From REEB426 sp964551975 (GTDB lineage: Bacteria > Actinomycetota > Actinomycetes > S36-B12), in the NCBI GenBank assembly GCA_964551975.1, contig CAZKFI010000058.1:1-16246 (forward strand): a stretch of 16,246 bases of DNA, written 5' to 3'. This document shows, piece by piece, positions 6,147 to 13,331 of this stretch (positions are counted from its first letter, which is position 1; each line of letters opens with the position of its first letter). Below the pieces are notes generated by a model. It was not told the DNA's origin and made no database searches. It saw only the letters and a program-made list of their open reading frames with translations. The position numbers and the translations under genes are program-made.

Positions 6147-6527
6147 ATGACCCCAACGAACAGTCGCCCAGCAGGAGTCACCCTCGTTGGGCTGTTGATC
6201 GTGATAGTCGGTCTGGCCTACGTGGTGCTCTCGGTTCTGGGATTGATCGCACGGGGATCCGAGGTGCCCATCGGCCTGGGGGCACTGCTGGTTTCACTTG
6301 CCGTCGGAATCATCTACTTGCTCGTCGCGAAGGGCATATTCAACGGCAACAAGTTCAGCCGGTTCATCGTGAGCCTGGTGACGGTTATTGGATTCGTCGG
6401 TGGCTTTCTTGCGCTCATCTTCGCTGAACTTCCGAACAACCGGGTCACGGGAGCAATCCAGGCCGGCGTTTCTGTTGTGATCCTGATCATGCTGCATTCC
6501 AGGCGCGCCAAGCAGTTCTTCAACTGA
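6147..6527 (+). CDS. Small four-TM membrane protein, unknown function
   Basis: The product is 126 aa, nearly all hydrophobic, with four predicted helices at about 9-32, 40-63, 70-91 and 98-115, and a C-terminal R-R-A-K-Q-F-F-N tail. The ATG at 6147 is chosen because GGAGG (6138-6142) lies 4 nt upstream, the same spacing as at 1951; an ATG at 6123 would add eight residues with no ribosome binding site. The tail ending in 'Arg-Ala-Lys-x-Phe-Phe' after the last helix recurs in small actinobacterial membrane proteins as I remember them, but no function is known. It lies 50 nt after DODA and 44 nt before the exchanger, all on the plus strand, so co-transcription is possible. Confidence 0.78.
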   Translation: MTPTNSRPAGVTLVGLLIVIVGLAYVVLSVLGLIARGSEVPIGLGALLVSLAVGIIYLLVAKGIFNGNKFSRFIVSLVTVIGFVGGFLALIFAELPNNRVTGAIQAGVSVVILIMLHSRRAKQFFN

Positions 6528-6571
6528 TAGCTGCGCTGCTCCCAATTCATTTCCGCTGAGGTCCTGATTCA

Positions 6572-7774
6572 ATGTTGCAGCGTTATCGTGGGTTCCTCCT
6601 CGTAACGATCGCTGCCCTGCCAGCAGTTTCGGTACGCATCACACAGATGGAATTGCCGGCTGTCATGCAGCTGGCAGTCTTCGGTGCTGCAGTCGTGGCG
6701 GCCTCCTTCCTCCTCGCGTGGACCGCGGAGGCTGCGCAACGCGACATATCCGGTGGCCTGGCTATTGCACTCCTGGCATTCATCGCCGTCCTACCCGAGT
6801 ACGCGGTCGACCTGTATTTCGCATTCCGTGCTGGAAGCGATCCGACCTACGCGGCCTATGCGGCCGCAAACATGACCGGCTCGAACCGACTGTTGCTAGG
6901 CCTGGGTTGGCCGGTGGTCGTCCTGCTCGGCTTGATGGTGGCCAAGCGGACCGGGAACCCGCTACGCGCCATCACCCTGGAACCAGGCACTCGGATGGAG
7001 TTGGGATTCCTGCTGGTTGCCGGTGTCGTGGCATTCATCGCACCGGTCACCGGGGTCATCTCACTTCCACTTGCCATCGCGCTCATAGCCTGGTTCTGCT
7101 TCTACCTCGTTCGCGTGTCGAGGCAGGAAGTCCATGAACCCAACCTCATCGGCACAGCAGCGGTCATTGGCGCACTGCCCGATCGACGCCGCCGCATGCT
7201 GGTGCCCCTGCTTTTCCTTATCGCCGCTGGGTTGATCCTGCTCTGCGCCGAACCGTTCGCGGAAAGCCTGGTGAGTACCGGGGAGGTTGCGGGGATCGAC
7301 GAGTTCTTACTCGTGCAATGGCTGGCACCACTTGCCTCCGAGGCTCCTGAGTTCATCATCGCGATCCTCTTCGCCCTGCGCGGTAACGCCCAGGACGGCA
7401 TCGCCACCCTCATCTCCAGCAAGGTCAATCAGTGGACGCTGCTGGTGGGCACCCTGCCGATCGCCTACTGGATCGGTGGTGGTGGCCCTGGTGGACTACC
7501 ACTGGACCCACGCCAAGTGGAGGAGATGCTGCTCACGGCAACGCAAACCCTCATGGGCGTGGCGATCCTGCTCACCCTGCGCTTCCCCCGCTGGGGAGCA
7601 TGGGCACTCATTGCCCTCTTCCTGGTCCAGTTCCCGCTGACCAGCACCTCCCAGCGGCTGGTCCTAGCCGCTCTCTATGCGGTTATCGCGATCGCGTTGG
7701 GCATCCGGCACTACCGGCTGCTGCTGCCCACCCTGATTGCAGCCTTTCGATCACCGACCCCCACCTCGCATTGA
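6572..7774 (+). CDS. Sodium/calcium exchanger family membrane protein
   Basis: The protein is 400 aa with about 10-11 TM helices. Two inverted alpha-repeats are visible. Repeat 1 has A-V-L-P-E-Y-A-V-D (72-80) and A-N-M-T-G-S-N-R-L-L-L-G (99-110), matching the 'PE ... NxxGSN' ion-binding pattern. Repeat 2 has A-P-L-A-S-E-A-P-E-F-I-I-A (252-264), but S-S-K-V-N-Q-W-T-L-L-V-G (282-293) replaces the usual GSN block. That asymmetric form occurs in a bacterial subgroup often labelled sodium:proton or sodium:calcium exchanger. It should exchange cations across the cytoplasmic membrane; ion specificity cannot be told. The ATG at 6572 has GAGG 10 nt upstream, somewhat far. It may be in an operon with the preceding small membrane gene. 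Confidence 0.85.
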   Translation: MLQRYRGFLLVTIAALPAVSVRITQMELPAVMQLAVFGAAVVAASFLLAWTAEAAQRDISGGLAIALLAFIAVLPEYAVDLYFAFRAGSDPTYAAYAAANMTGSNRLLLGLGWPVVVLLGLMVAKRTGNPLRAITLEPGTRMELGFLLVAGVVAFIAPVTGVISLPLAIALIAWFCFYLVRVSRQEVHEPNLIGTAAVIGALPDRRRRMLVPLLFLIAAGLILLCAEPFAESLVSTGEVAGIDEFLLVQWLAPLASEAPEFIIAILFALRGNAQDGIATLISSKVNQWTLLVGTLPIAYWIGGGGPGGLPLDPRQVEEMLLTATQTLMGVAILLTLRFPRWGAWALIALFLVQFPLTSTSQRLVLAALYAVIAIALGIRHYRLLLPTLIAAFRSPTPTSH

Positions 7775-7819
7775 GGTCGCTACCTCCGGACCGGTTTTCG
7801 CCCTTACCCTAATGTCGCA

Positions 7820-7825
7820 TATACT
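7820..7825 (+). promoter_or_regulatory. -10 box upstream of the secreted phosphatase/nuclease
   Basis: TATACT is close to the consensus -10 and lies 32 nt before the chosen GTG start at 7858. A matching -35 is poor (TTCGCC at 7797-7802, spacer 17). Confidence 0.45.
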
Positions 7826-7857
7826 CCTGCATCACGTACTGCAAATTGGGAGGCACA

Positions 7858-8934
7858 GTGAACATGATGAGCACGGTGAAGCGCGTCGGCGTGGTGTCCG
7901 TAGCAGCGGTCGGGCTTGTCGTGGGTCTTATCACCGCGCCAGCGGCCGAGGCCGCGCCCGCCACCGTCGTGTTTGCGACCTTCAACGTCTGCAAGACCGA
8001 CTGCGCACCGCCCGCACCCAGTTGGGATGTGCGTCGCGAGCGCGTCGCTCGAGTCATCGGAGCCTCTGGTGCCGACGTCATCGGGCTTCAGGAAGCAACC
8101 AACAATCCGACCAGCACGGCCAAGACCCAGGTGGAAGACATCCAGGTCAACCTGGCTGGGCCACTGGGCTACGTTGCACCGACCTTCCCAATCGAGGCCA
8201 ATGACTGTCGGCGTCCCCGTGATGCCGCAGGTCAGCTGACCGGCCCTTCACCGTGCGAGAACACCTCGGCACTGATCTATCGGGCGTCCACGATCCAACA
8301 GGTGAGCGTGCCCGCAGGCATCTCCTCCGCGGGAATCACCCAATACGGAATGATCGTGCCAGGCGCCGACCCCACATCTTCAGCGCGCTCGGTTGCCTGG
8401 GCCTATCTGAAGCCAATCGCGGGCGGTCAGCCATTCCTGGCAATCGCACTGCACACCGACAACGGCAAGAACCCGACATCGGAAGCATCCCGCGTCGCAC
8501 TGGCTAGTGCGCTCGGACCATGGGTTGATTCCATGAATGCCAGCCACGGGATGACTGGCACGCCGGCCATGCTCCTGACGGATCTCAACTCCTATGCGAA
8601 GCGACAGCCAAACGGAGTACAAAAGCAATTAGTCGCCAATGGCTGGATTGACGCATTCACTGCGCCGAAGCGTACGAACATTGAGTTCTCCACAATCAAC
8701 TACAACCCGGCACAGGTTGATGGCAAGGGCTTTCCGGCGCGGGCCTATCGATTCAAAGTGACAAAGAAGCGGGAAGCTACCCGCATCGACTACATCATGG
8801 GCTACGGGCAAAACCTCAAGCCACTGGACTACGAGGTCGTCATGTTCATTAACAGTGACCTCACGTTCAATGCGGACTACCAAGCTTCAGATCATCAGAT
8901 GGTGAAGTCGACCTGGAATGTGGACTACGGCTGA
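7858..8934 (+). CDS. Secreted endonuclease/exonuclease/phosphatase-fold protein
   Basis: The protein is 358 aa. It has a Sec signal peptide (hydrophobic core V-G-V-V-S-V-A-A-V-G-L-V-V-G-L-I, cleavage near A-E-A|A-P) and then one EEP (DNase I-like) domain with all motifs: N43 (A-T-F-N), E79 (G-L-Q-E-A-T), H199 (A-L-H-T-D-N), D242 and N244 (L-L-T-D-L-N-S), D311 (R-I-D-Y-I) and D345-H346 (A-S-D-H-Q). A metal-dependent extracellular phosphodiesterase acting on DNA, RNA or lipid headgroups is expected; nuclease is a reasonable guess for phosphate or nucleotide scavenging. C46/C49 and C117/C133 could form disulfides. GTG 7858 has GGAGG 4 nt upstream, matching the spacing at 1951 and 6147; ATG 7864 (spacing 10) is the alternative. 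It is convergent with DUF1295, with 6 nt between the stop codons and no hairpin. Confidence 0.9.
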   Translation: MNMMSTVKRVGVVSVAAVGLVVGLITAPAAEAAPATVVFATFNVCKTDCAPPAPSWDVRRERVARVIGASGADVIGLQEATNNPTSTAKTQVEDIQVNLAGPLGYVAPTFPIEANDCRRPRDAAGQLTGPSPCENTSALIYRASTIQQVSVPAGISSAGITQYGMIVPGADPTSSARSVAWAYLKPIAGGQPFLAIALHTDNGKNPTSEASRVALASALGPWVDSMNASHGMTGTPAMLLTDLNSYAKRQPNGVQKQLVANGWIDAFTAPKRTNIEFSTINYNPAQVDGKGFPARAYRFKVTKKREATRIDYIMGYGQNLKPLDYEVVMFINSDLTFNADYQASDHQMVKSTWNVDYG

Positions 8935-8940
8935 GGATCA

Positions 8941-9762
8941 CTACCGCGCAACCTCTAATCGGGAACGCTTAGGCGGGAGCGGAATCCACATCGAGGTATG
9001 AGTGCAGTAGTCCGCGTAGTCCGGGTACTTGGATCTGGTGATCTGCTCCGTCAAGCGCGTGGAACCCCAGAACAACAAGGTAAGGAAGAGTGGTCCGATA
9101 ATTGTCCACTGCACTACCGAACCGGCAGCAGTGGCTCCGATGAAGAAGAAGATCCACCACTGAGCCTGCTCAAAGAAGAAATTCGGATGGCGGGAGTAGC
9201 GGAACAGTCCAGTGCGCAGGAAGCCTGGTTGCGGAACGCGCCCAGCGGCGGCCTCGGATTGCTTCCACTTGTGAAAGTTCCATTGCTGCTGATCGGCAAT
9301 CGTTTCGCCGGCCAAGCATGCGAGGAATAGCACGGTGAGGAGGATGTCCAGCGCGCCGAAAGGTCTGGTGGTGTTTTCGTAGGCCAACATTGCCGGCAGT
9401 GCGATCAGCAGCAGAAGAATGTTCTGCGCGATCACGATGAACACCACATTAAAGATCTGGTACTGCCACGGCTTCATTCGCGCTCGAACTATTGGCCAGC
9501 GGTAATCCTCCATCCCGCTGTATCCACCTTTGCGTGCAAAGTTGTAGGTCAGCCGGGCACCCCAGAGCGTGGTAATCACCGCCATGACATTGAGCCGCAG
9601 GTCACTGAGTCCGGCACTGAGGGCGAACACCCAGACGTAGATGGGGGGAAGGATCGACCAGGTGCGATCAACCCAGGAGGAGTCTCGGGTGACGACCGAA
9701 GCGACCCAGACAAAAAGGCAGGCAACGGCAGCAATGATCAGTGCGATTTGCAGTGGGCTCAC
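8941..9762 (-). CDS. DUF1295 / steroid 5-alpha-reductase-like membrane protein
   Basis: The protein is 273 aa and polytopic, with about seven TM helices. DUF1295 hallmarks are W-G-A-R-L-T-Y-N-F-A-R-K-G-G-Y near 67-81, E-D-Y-R-W near 85-89, E153 followed by A-D-Q-Q-Q-W-N-F, and G-L-F-R-Y-S-R-H-P-N-F-F-F-E near 185-198. A C-terminal Y-P-D-Y-A-D-Y-C motif resembles the isoprenylcysteine/phospholipid methyltransferase end. Members are NAD(P)H-dependent reductases or methyltransferases of membrane lipids; no substrate can be assigned. The GTG at 9762 has no ribosome binding site but follows TAGTTT by exactly 6 nt, so the start looks leaderless. It lies 48 nt downstream of the molybdopterin oxidoreductase on the same strand. 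Confidence 0.88.
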   Translation of the reverse strand: MSPLQIALIIAAVACLFVWVASVVTRDSSWVDRTWSILPPIYVWVFALSAGLSDLRLNVMAVITTLWGARLTYNFARKGGYSGMEDYRWPIVRARMKPWQYQIFNVVFIVIAQNILLLLIALPAMLAYENTTRPFGALDILLTVLFLACLAGETIADQQQWNFHKWKQSEAAAGRVPQPGFLRTGLFRYSRHPNFFFEQAQWWIFFFIGATAAGSVVQWTIIGPLFLTLLFWGSTRLTEQITRSKYPDYADYCTHTSMWIPLPPKRSRLEVAR

Positions 9763-9768
9763 GCGGTC

Positions 9769-9774
9769 AAACTA
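9769..9774 (-). promoter_or_regulatory. Leaderless -10 element of DUF1295 gene
   Basis: On the minus strand TAGTTT is followed by 6 nt (GACCGC) and GTG 9762. There is no Shine-Dalgarno. It would let this gene be transcribed independently of the molybdopterin oxidoreductase upstream. Confidence 0.42.
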
Positions 9775-9787
9775 CCGAATGACCCGC

Positions 9788-9815
9788 AGTAGTGGGCTGA
9801 AGGCCCGCCGCTACT
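9788..9815 (-). terminator. Imperfect hairpin at the end of the molybdopterin gene
   Basis: AGTAG (9788-9792) pairs with CTACT (9811-9815), and GGGC (9794-9797) pairs with GCCC (9803-9806) around a 5-nt loop, with an internal loop. It includes the stop codon of the oxidoreductase and precedes the DUF1295 promoter. It could attenuate read-through, but it is weak compared with the two long hairpins in the window. Confidence 0.3.
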
Positions 9816-11370
9816 CCACTAATACCCGAATTTCATGCCACCCGGTTGCGCCGCTTGGGAATGGCGGAGCGATCGCCGCTGTCTGAGTGATTCCCTGGCC
9901 ATCGGTTGCTCGGGTGCGCAGTGTGTGCCAACCAGGCGTGGCTTCCCATTCAGCCCACCACTGCCGCCAGGTGTCGTCATTGGGTACCTCAGCAAGGTTG
10001 CACTCCTGCCAGGGCCCGTTGTCGACCTGCACCTCAACTCGTGAGATTCCGCGGTCCTGGGCCCAGGCAGTTCCACCGATCGCGGTGCGGCCGGGCTTAA
10101 TGGTCGAGTAGGGAGCGGGTACCTGCACTTTGCTACCAGTGAGCACCGGAGCATCGGTCGCCCAGCCACGTGAGGTCCAGTAGGCCTGCTGTTGACCATA
10201 TGTAGTGAACTCGAGGGACTTCAACCATTTCGTCGCGGAAACGAATCCGTACAGCCCGGCTACCACCATGCGTACCGGAAACCCATGGTCAATGGGCAGT
10301 GGTTCGCCGTTCATGCCGACGGCAAGCAAGCTCACTCGCCCGTCACGCAGAGCAGCGACCGGCGTCCCGGCGGTGAAACCATCAACACTGGTACTGATGA
10401 GTTGATCAGATGCAGGGCTTACACCGGCTTTCTCCAGCAGTGGCCACAGCGGAACACCTAGCCACCGGGCGTTACCGATGTATGGGCCGCCGATCTCATT
10501 GCTAATGCAGGTGAGGGTGACGTCAGCTTCCACCATCGGCATTGCCAGCAATTCGTCATAGGTCATCTGGAAGGGCCGATCGACCATTCCACCGACGCTC
10601 AGGGTCCAAGTACCTGCCTCGACCTGCGGGACGACAACGGCCGTGTCAATCCGATAGAAGACGTCATTTGCCGTGACGAACGTCGGCATGCCAGGGACCG
10701 GTGCCTGCATGGCCGCAGTGATCTCCGGACCAGCCACCGTTGGACGCGGCAGAACGGAGGCGAGTCGAGAGGCCACTGCTGCGGTTCGACTGACCAGCAA
10801 CGAGGCTCCGGTCCAAGCAAGCACTCCGACGCCAACCATCCCTGCTCCACCAAGGAGCACGGTCCGCCGGCTCAACTTGGCCGCTGTCGGGTCCATGACG
10901 AACTCCGAGCGCTGTAACCAGCGCACCTGCAACAGCAGGGCACCTGCCGCCACGAGTCCCGCCAAGGCTGATGGCAGCAGGGCAGTCAATTCCTCACCGG
11001 GTCGGGCGATACCGGCGATCACTCCAATTGCACCGACGATGAGGGCAATGAGCGCCCCGAGCATGGGACGGCGACGAGCAGTCAGGCCAGCCACTGCAGC
11101 GAGCAGGATCACTACCGCGATTACGACGGCACTAACGACTGTTTTGCTGGCGGTAGCGAGGGTTTGCACTGCCCACTCCTTGACTGGAGCGGGCGGAAGA
11201 TCGATAGCAGTTGCACTGACCACGGCGACCGGTGCGGCAGCGGGCTCCCAGACAGCCGCGAGGAGTTGGCCAGCAGCCAAGCCAAGGAAGGCAGCGACCA
11301 CGCCAGCCAGGGCGAAAGCGACAAACTGGGGGGCGGTCCGGGGGGCAGGTGCAGTCAACTCCGGTGACAC
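9811..11370 (-). CDS. Membrane-anchored molybdopterin oxidoreductase (sulfite oxidase-like)
   Basis: The protein is 519 aa. The N-terminal part has about four TM segments (near 15-40, 77-98, 103-121, 132-148). A twin-arginine-like sequence L-S-R-R-T-V-L-L-G-G (166-175) with a hydrophobic stretch follows. The molybdopterin-binding domain (about 235-395) has the metal-ligand Cys C288 in T-L-T-C-I-S-N-E-I-G-G. Y-G-F-V-S-A-T-K-W-L (374-383) closes it. The Mo-co dimerisation domain is about 412-519. The catalytic part likely faces the outside of the membrane. The family is sulfite oxidase/MsrP-like; the electron acceptor and substrate are unknown. The start is GTG 11370 with TAGCGT 6 nt upstream and no ribosome binding site. 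The SDR upstream is on the same strand, 74 nt away. Confidence 0.92.
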   Translation of the reverse strand: MSPELTAPAPRTAPQFVAFALAGVVAAFLGLAAGQLLAAVWEPAAAPVAVVSATAIDLPPAPVKEWAVQTLATASKTVVSAVVIAVVILLAAVAGLTARRRPMLGALIALIVGAIGVIAGIARPGEELTALLPSALAGLVAAGALLLQVRWLQRSEFVMDPTAAKLSRRTVLLGGAGMVGVGVLAWTGASLLVSRTAAVASRLASVLPRPTVAGPEITAAMQAPVPGMPTFVTANDVFYRIDTAVVVPQVEAGTWTLSVGGMVDRPFQMTYDELLAMPMVEADVTLTCISNEIGGPYIGNARWLGVPLWPLLEKAGVSPASDQLISTSVDGFTAGTPVAALRDGRVSLLAVGMNGEPLPIDHGFPVRMVVAGLYGFVSATKWLKSLEFTTYGQQQAYWTSRGWATDAPVLTGSKVQVPAPYSTIKPGRTAIGGTAWAQDRGISRVEVQVDNGPWQECNLAEVPNDDTWRQWWAEWEATPGWHTLRTRATDGQGITQTAAIAPPFPSGATGWHEIRVLVE

Positions 11371-11376
11371 GTCAGC

Positions 11377-11389
11377 ACGCTAACAGCGT
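11377..11389. promoter_or_regulatory. Leaderless -10 and small palindrome upstream of molybdopterin gene
   Basis: On the minus strand TAGCGT (11377-11382) is followed by 6 nt and the GTG at 11370, the leaderless pattern. The element lies inside the short palindrome ACGCT-AAC-AGCGT (5-bp arms), which could be an operator; palindromes this short also occur by chance. Confidence 0.4.
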
Positions 11390-11444
11390 TCGCCATGAGC
11401 CGCATGCCCACCGAATCCAGCTCTGATCGTGTGATCCCCACGTT

Positions 11445-12212
11445 CTACAAAGCCGACCATCCGGCGTCGCAGGGCAGAATGGCGCCGTTGACGTTGGAGG
11501 CCTCAGCACTTAAGAGATAGGTGATGGTGGATGCAATCTCTTCGGCAGTGGCCTGCTTGAACACGCCCACTTTGAGCCAAGGCCCCAGCACACCGGCGGC
11601 AAACTCAGATTTGAAGGGCGCCTCAATGTTGGTGTGCACGGCACCAGGTGCCACCGCATTGGCTCGTATTCCCTGACCCTGATGGAATGCGGCAATGCTC
11701 TTGGTGAATCCATTCAATGCATGCTTGGACGTCGTATAGGCAGCACCCGCGGCAGAGGCTCGAAATCCCGCCTCACTTGAGACGTTGACGATCGCACCCG
11801 CACCGTTGGCGAGCATGATCGGCAGGACAGCCCTGGTCAGTCGCATCGGCGCTGTCAGATTCACCGCGAGCACCCGCTCCCACGTGAGATCGTCCACTTC
11901 TGCAGGTGCAAGGAATCCGTCCATGATGCCGGCCACATTTGCCAGCATGTGAACCGAACCCTTGGTTGCACCAAGGGCACGGTCGATGGTGTCGGTGTCT
12001 ACGAGATCGCCGCCGATCGGAATGCAGGGCATGCCCGCATACTCCTGGGCTAGGGCGTCTAAGCGATCCTGACGCAGATCAATGGCAACGACGGTCGCGC
12101 CTTCCTCTAGGAGTCTGCGGCTGGTCGCCAGGCCAATGCCAGAACCAGCACCGGTAACGATGGCAGTTTGCCCAGCGAATCGGTCGGTGATCACAGTCCA
12201 CGCTGAGGGCAT
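11445..12212 (-). CDS. SDR family NAD(P)-dependent oxidoreductase
   Basis: The protein is 255 aa, a classical short-chain dehydrogenase. It has the nucleotide motif T-G-A-G-S-G-I-G (20-27), N92-V-A-G, N118 in A-V-N-L-T, S146 in N-V-S-S-E-A-G, and Y159-x-x-x-K163 in A-A-Y-T-T-S-K. The catalytic set is therefore complete. D45 at the end of the second strand (V-V-A-I-D-L-R) argues for NAD(H) over NADP(H). P-G-A-V-H-T-N-I (189-196) and C-D-A-G-W (248-252) are usual SDR ends. The substrate is unknown; it acts as a cytoplasmic alcohol/ketone oxidoreductase. ATG 12212 is chosen for normal family length; a TTG at 12248 would add 12 residues with no support. Its relation to the molybdopterin gene downstream is only proximity. 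Confidence 0.9.
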   Translation of the reverse strand: MPSAWTVITDRFAGQTAIVTGAGSGIGLATSRRLLEEGATVVAIDLRQDRLDALAQEYAGMPCIPIGGDLVDTDTIDRALGATKGSVHMLANVAGIMDGFLAPAEVDDLTWERVLAVNLTAPMRLTRAVLPIMLANGAGAIVNVSSEAGFRASAAGAAYTTSKHALNGFTKSIAAFHQGQGIRANAVAPGAVHTNIEAPFKSEFAAGVLGPWLKVGVFKQATAEEIASTITYLLSAEASNVNGAILPCDAGWSAL

Positions 12213-12287
12213 TCCTACACTGTCGTTCGCAGCAGCGCGGGAGGCCAATGCTGGTACTCACGGTTGGCTCACTGGACTTACGCGATC

Positions 12288-12293
12288 TAGCCT
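12288..12293 (+). promoter_or_regulatory. Leaderless promoter of RNA 2',3'-cyclic phosphodiesterase
   Basis: TAGCCT is followed by exactly 6 nt (GACGGC) and ATG 12300. A plausible -35, TTGGCT (12264-12269), lies 18 nt upstream of the -10. There is no Shine-Dalgarno. This is the best-formed example of the leaderless pattern in the window. Confidence 0.55.
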
Positions 12294-12299
12294 GACGGC

Positions 12300-12860
12300 A
12301 TGCGCATGTTCGTCGCCGTGATACCAAGCACGGAGGCCATGGCGCATCTCACCGAACAGCTTGCAGCCCTGAAATCAACCCAGGAGTCCTTCCTCGACTC
12401 AAGGATTCGCTGGATTCCCAATGAGCGTTGGCACATCACGCTGGCTTTTCTCGGGGAGGTTCAACCCGAACGCCTACCGCGAATCCACGATGGCCTGCAG
12501 TTGGCCGCCGCGGCTCAACCAGTAATCGAAGGGCTGCAACTCGCCGGGCTGGGGTGCTTCGCTTCGGTGTTGTGGGTGGGGGTGCGGCCTCCGGCGCGCT
12601 TCTCGACCGCTGATCGGTTAGCGAGAGCCGTCCAACGTTCCCTGCGTTCTGGCGGACTTCCCATTGAGCGCCGGCCATGGCGGGCGCATCTGACGGTGGC
12701 TCGACTGCGCGATGGCCTGCAACTACCGGCGCTACCCGCGATACCTGAGCTGACTGACGACCAGAGTCCACTCTGGTCGATTCAGGAACTCGTACTCGTG
12801 CACTCCATTACCGGCCCTGACCCGAGCTACGAGATTCTGCAGCGGTACTGCTTGTCCTAG
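12300..12860 (+). CDS. thpR: RNA 2',3'-cyclic phosphodiesterase (2H family)
   Basis: The protein is 186 aa, a 2H phosphoesterase of the ThpR/LigT type. It opens 2',3'-cyclic phosphates on RNA ends to 2'-phosphates and can show 2'-5' ligase activity in vitro. Both H-x-T-h motifs are present: H45-I-T-L in R-W-H-I-T-L-A-F-L-G and H130-L-T-V in W-R-A-H-L-T-V-A-R. The start M-R-M-F-V-A-V matches the family opening (usually 'R-L-F-I-A-L'), which confirms ATG 12300. Length is normal (about 175-190 aa). Its stop TAG (12858-12860) shares the palindrome CTAG with the stop of the convergent methyltransferase-like gene. Confidence 0.92.
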   Translation: MRMFVAVIPSTEAMAHLTEQLAALKSTQESFLDSRIRWIPNERWHITLAFLGEVQPERLPRIHDGLQLAAAAQPVIEGLQLAGLGCFASVLWVGVRPPARFSTADRLARAVQRSLRSGGLPIERRPWRAHLTVARLRDGLQLPALPAIPELTDDQSPLWSIQELVLVHSITGPDPSYEILQRYCLS

Positions 12861-13318
12861 ATCCATCTGCGCACCTGGGCGCAGTAATCCACGTAGGTGG
12901 GTCCAAACTTGGCCCGCAACGCACGTTCCTCCGGACGGATCTGCAGCACCGTGACCGCGAAGACAAAGAGCACCGGACCGATCAGCGATACCGGATTGCC
13001 AAGGATCAGAACCAGGCCCAGGACCTCAAGCAGCATCGCCAGGTACATGGGATTTCGGGTTAGGCGAAACACTCCCCCGGTCACCAATGCTGATGTGCGA
13101 GACGGATCAAGCGGATCAATCGTGGTTTTGACCTTCATGAATTGCAGCACTGCGGCAACTACGAGTGCGATACCTGCGATGAGGAGCCCAACACCGACCC
13201 AGAAGATGGGTCCAGTGACGATTCGAAACTGCGGGAGCCACCAGTTCACACCGAGGGCGACGAGAACGGCAAGGACTGCGAATACCGGCGGAGGCACCTT
13301 GGTCTCAAGACGCGACAT
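12857..13318 (-). CDS. Isoprenylcysteine/phospholipid methyltransferase-like membrane protein
   Basis: The protein is 153 aa with about four TM helices. G-V-F-R-L-T-R-N-P-M-Y-L-A-M-L (83-97) and E-E-R-A-L-R-A-K-F-G-P-T-Y-V-D-Y (130-145), then R-R-W-I, are the SAM-binding core of the ICMT/PEMT family. It would methylate a small lipid or prenyl-type carboxylate in the membrane; bacterial substrates are mostly unknown. ATG 13318 is chosen: AAGGTG lies 5 nt upstream. A GTG at 13348 would overlap the MFS gene by 17 nt and lacks a ribosome binding site. It lies 13 nt after the MFS permease stop, so the two are almost certainly one transcription unit. The C-terminal stop overlaps thpR tail to tail by 3 nt. 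Confidence 0.9.
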   Translation of the reverse strand: MSRLETKVPPPVFAVLAVLVALGVNWWLPQFRIVTGPIFWVGVGLLIAGIALVVAAVLQFMKVKTTIDPLDPSRTSALVTGGVFRLTRNPMYLAMLLEVLGLVLILGNPVSLIGPVLFVFAVTVLQIRPEERALRAKFGPTYVDYCAQVRRWI

Positions 13319-13331
13319 CACTACACCTTTC

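Noticed and set aside
10673..11383. Plus-strand 236-codon frame opposite the molybdopterin oxidoreductase
   Set aside because: Its Ala/Thr/Arg-rich composition mirrors the coding strand; no start signal or domain.
8941..12212. A single operon SDR - molybdopterin enzyme - DUF1295
   Set aside because: The genes are on the same strand, but gaps of 74 and 48 nt each contain a candidate leaderless promoter, so independent transcription is as likely.
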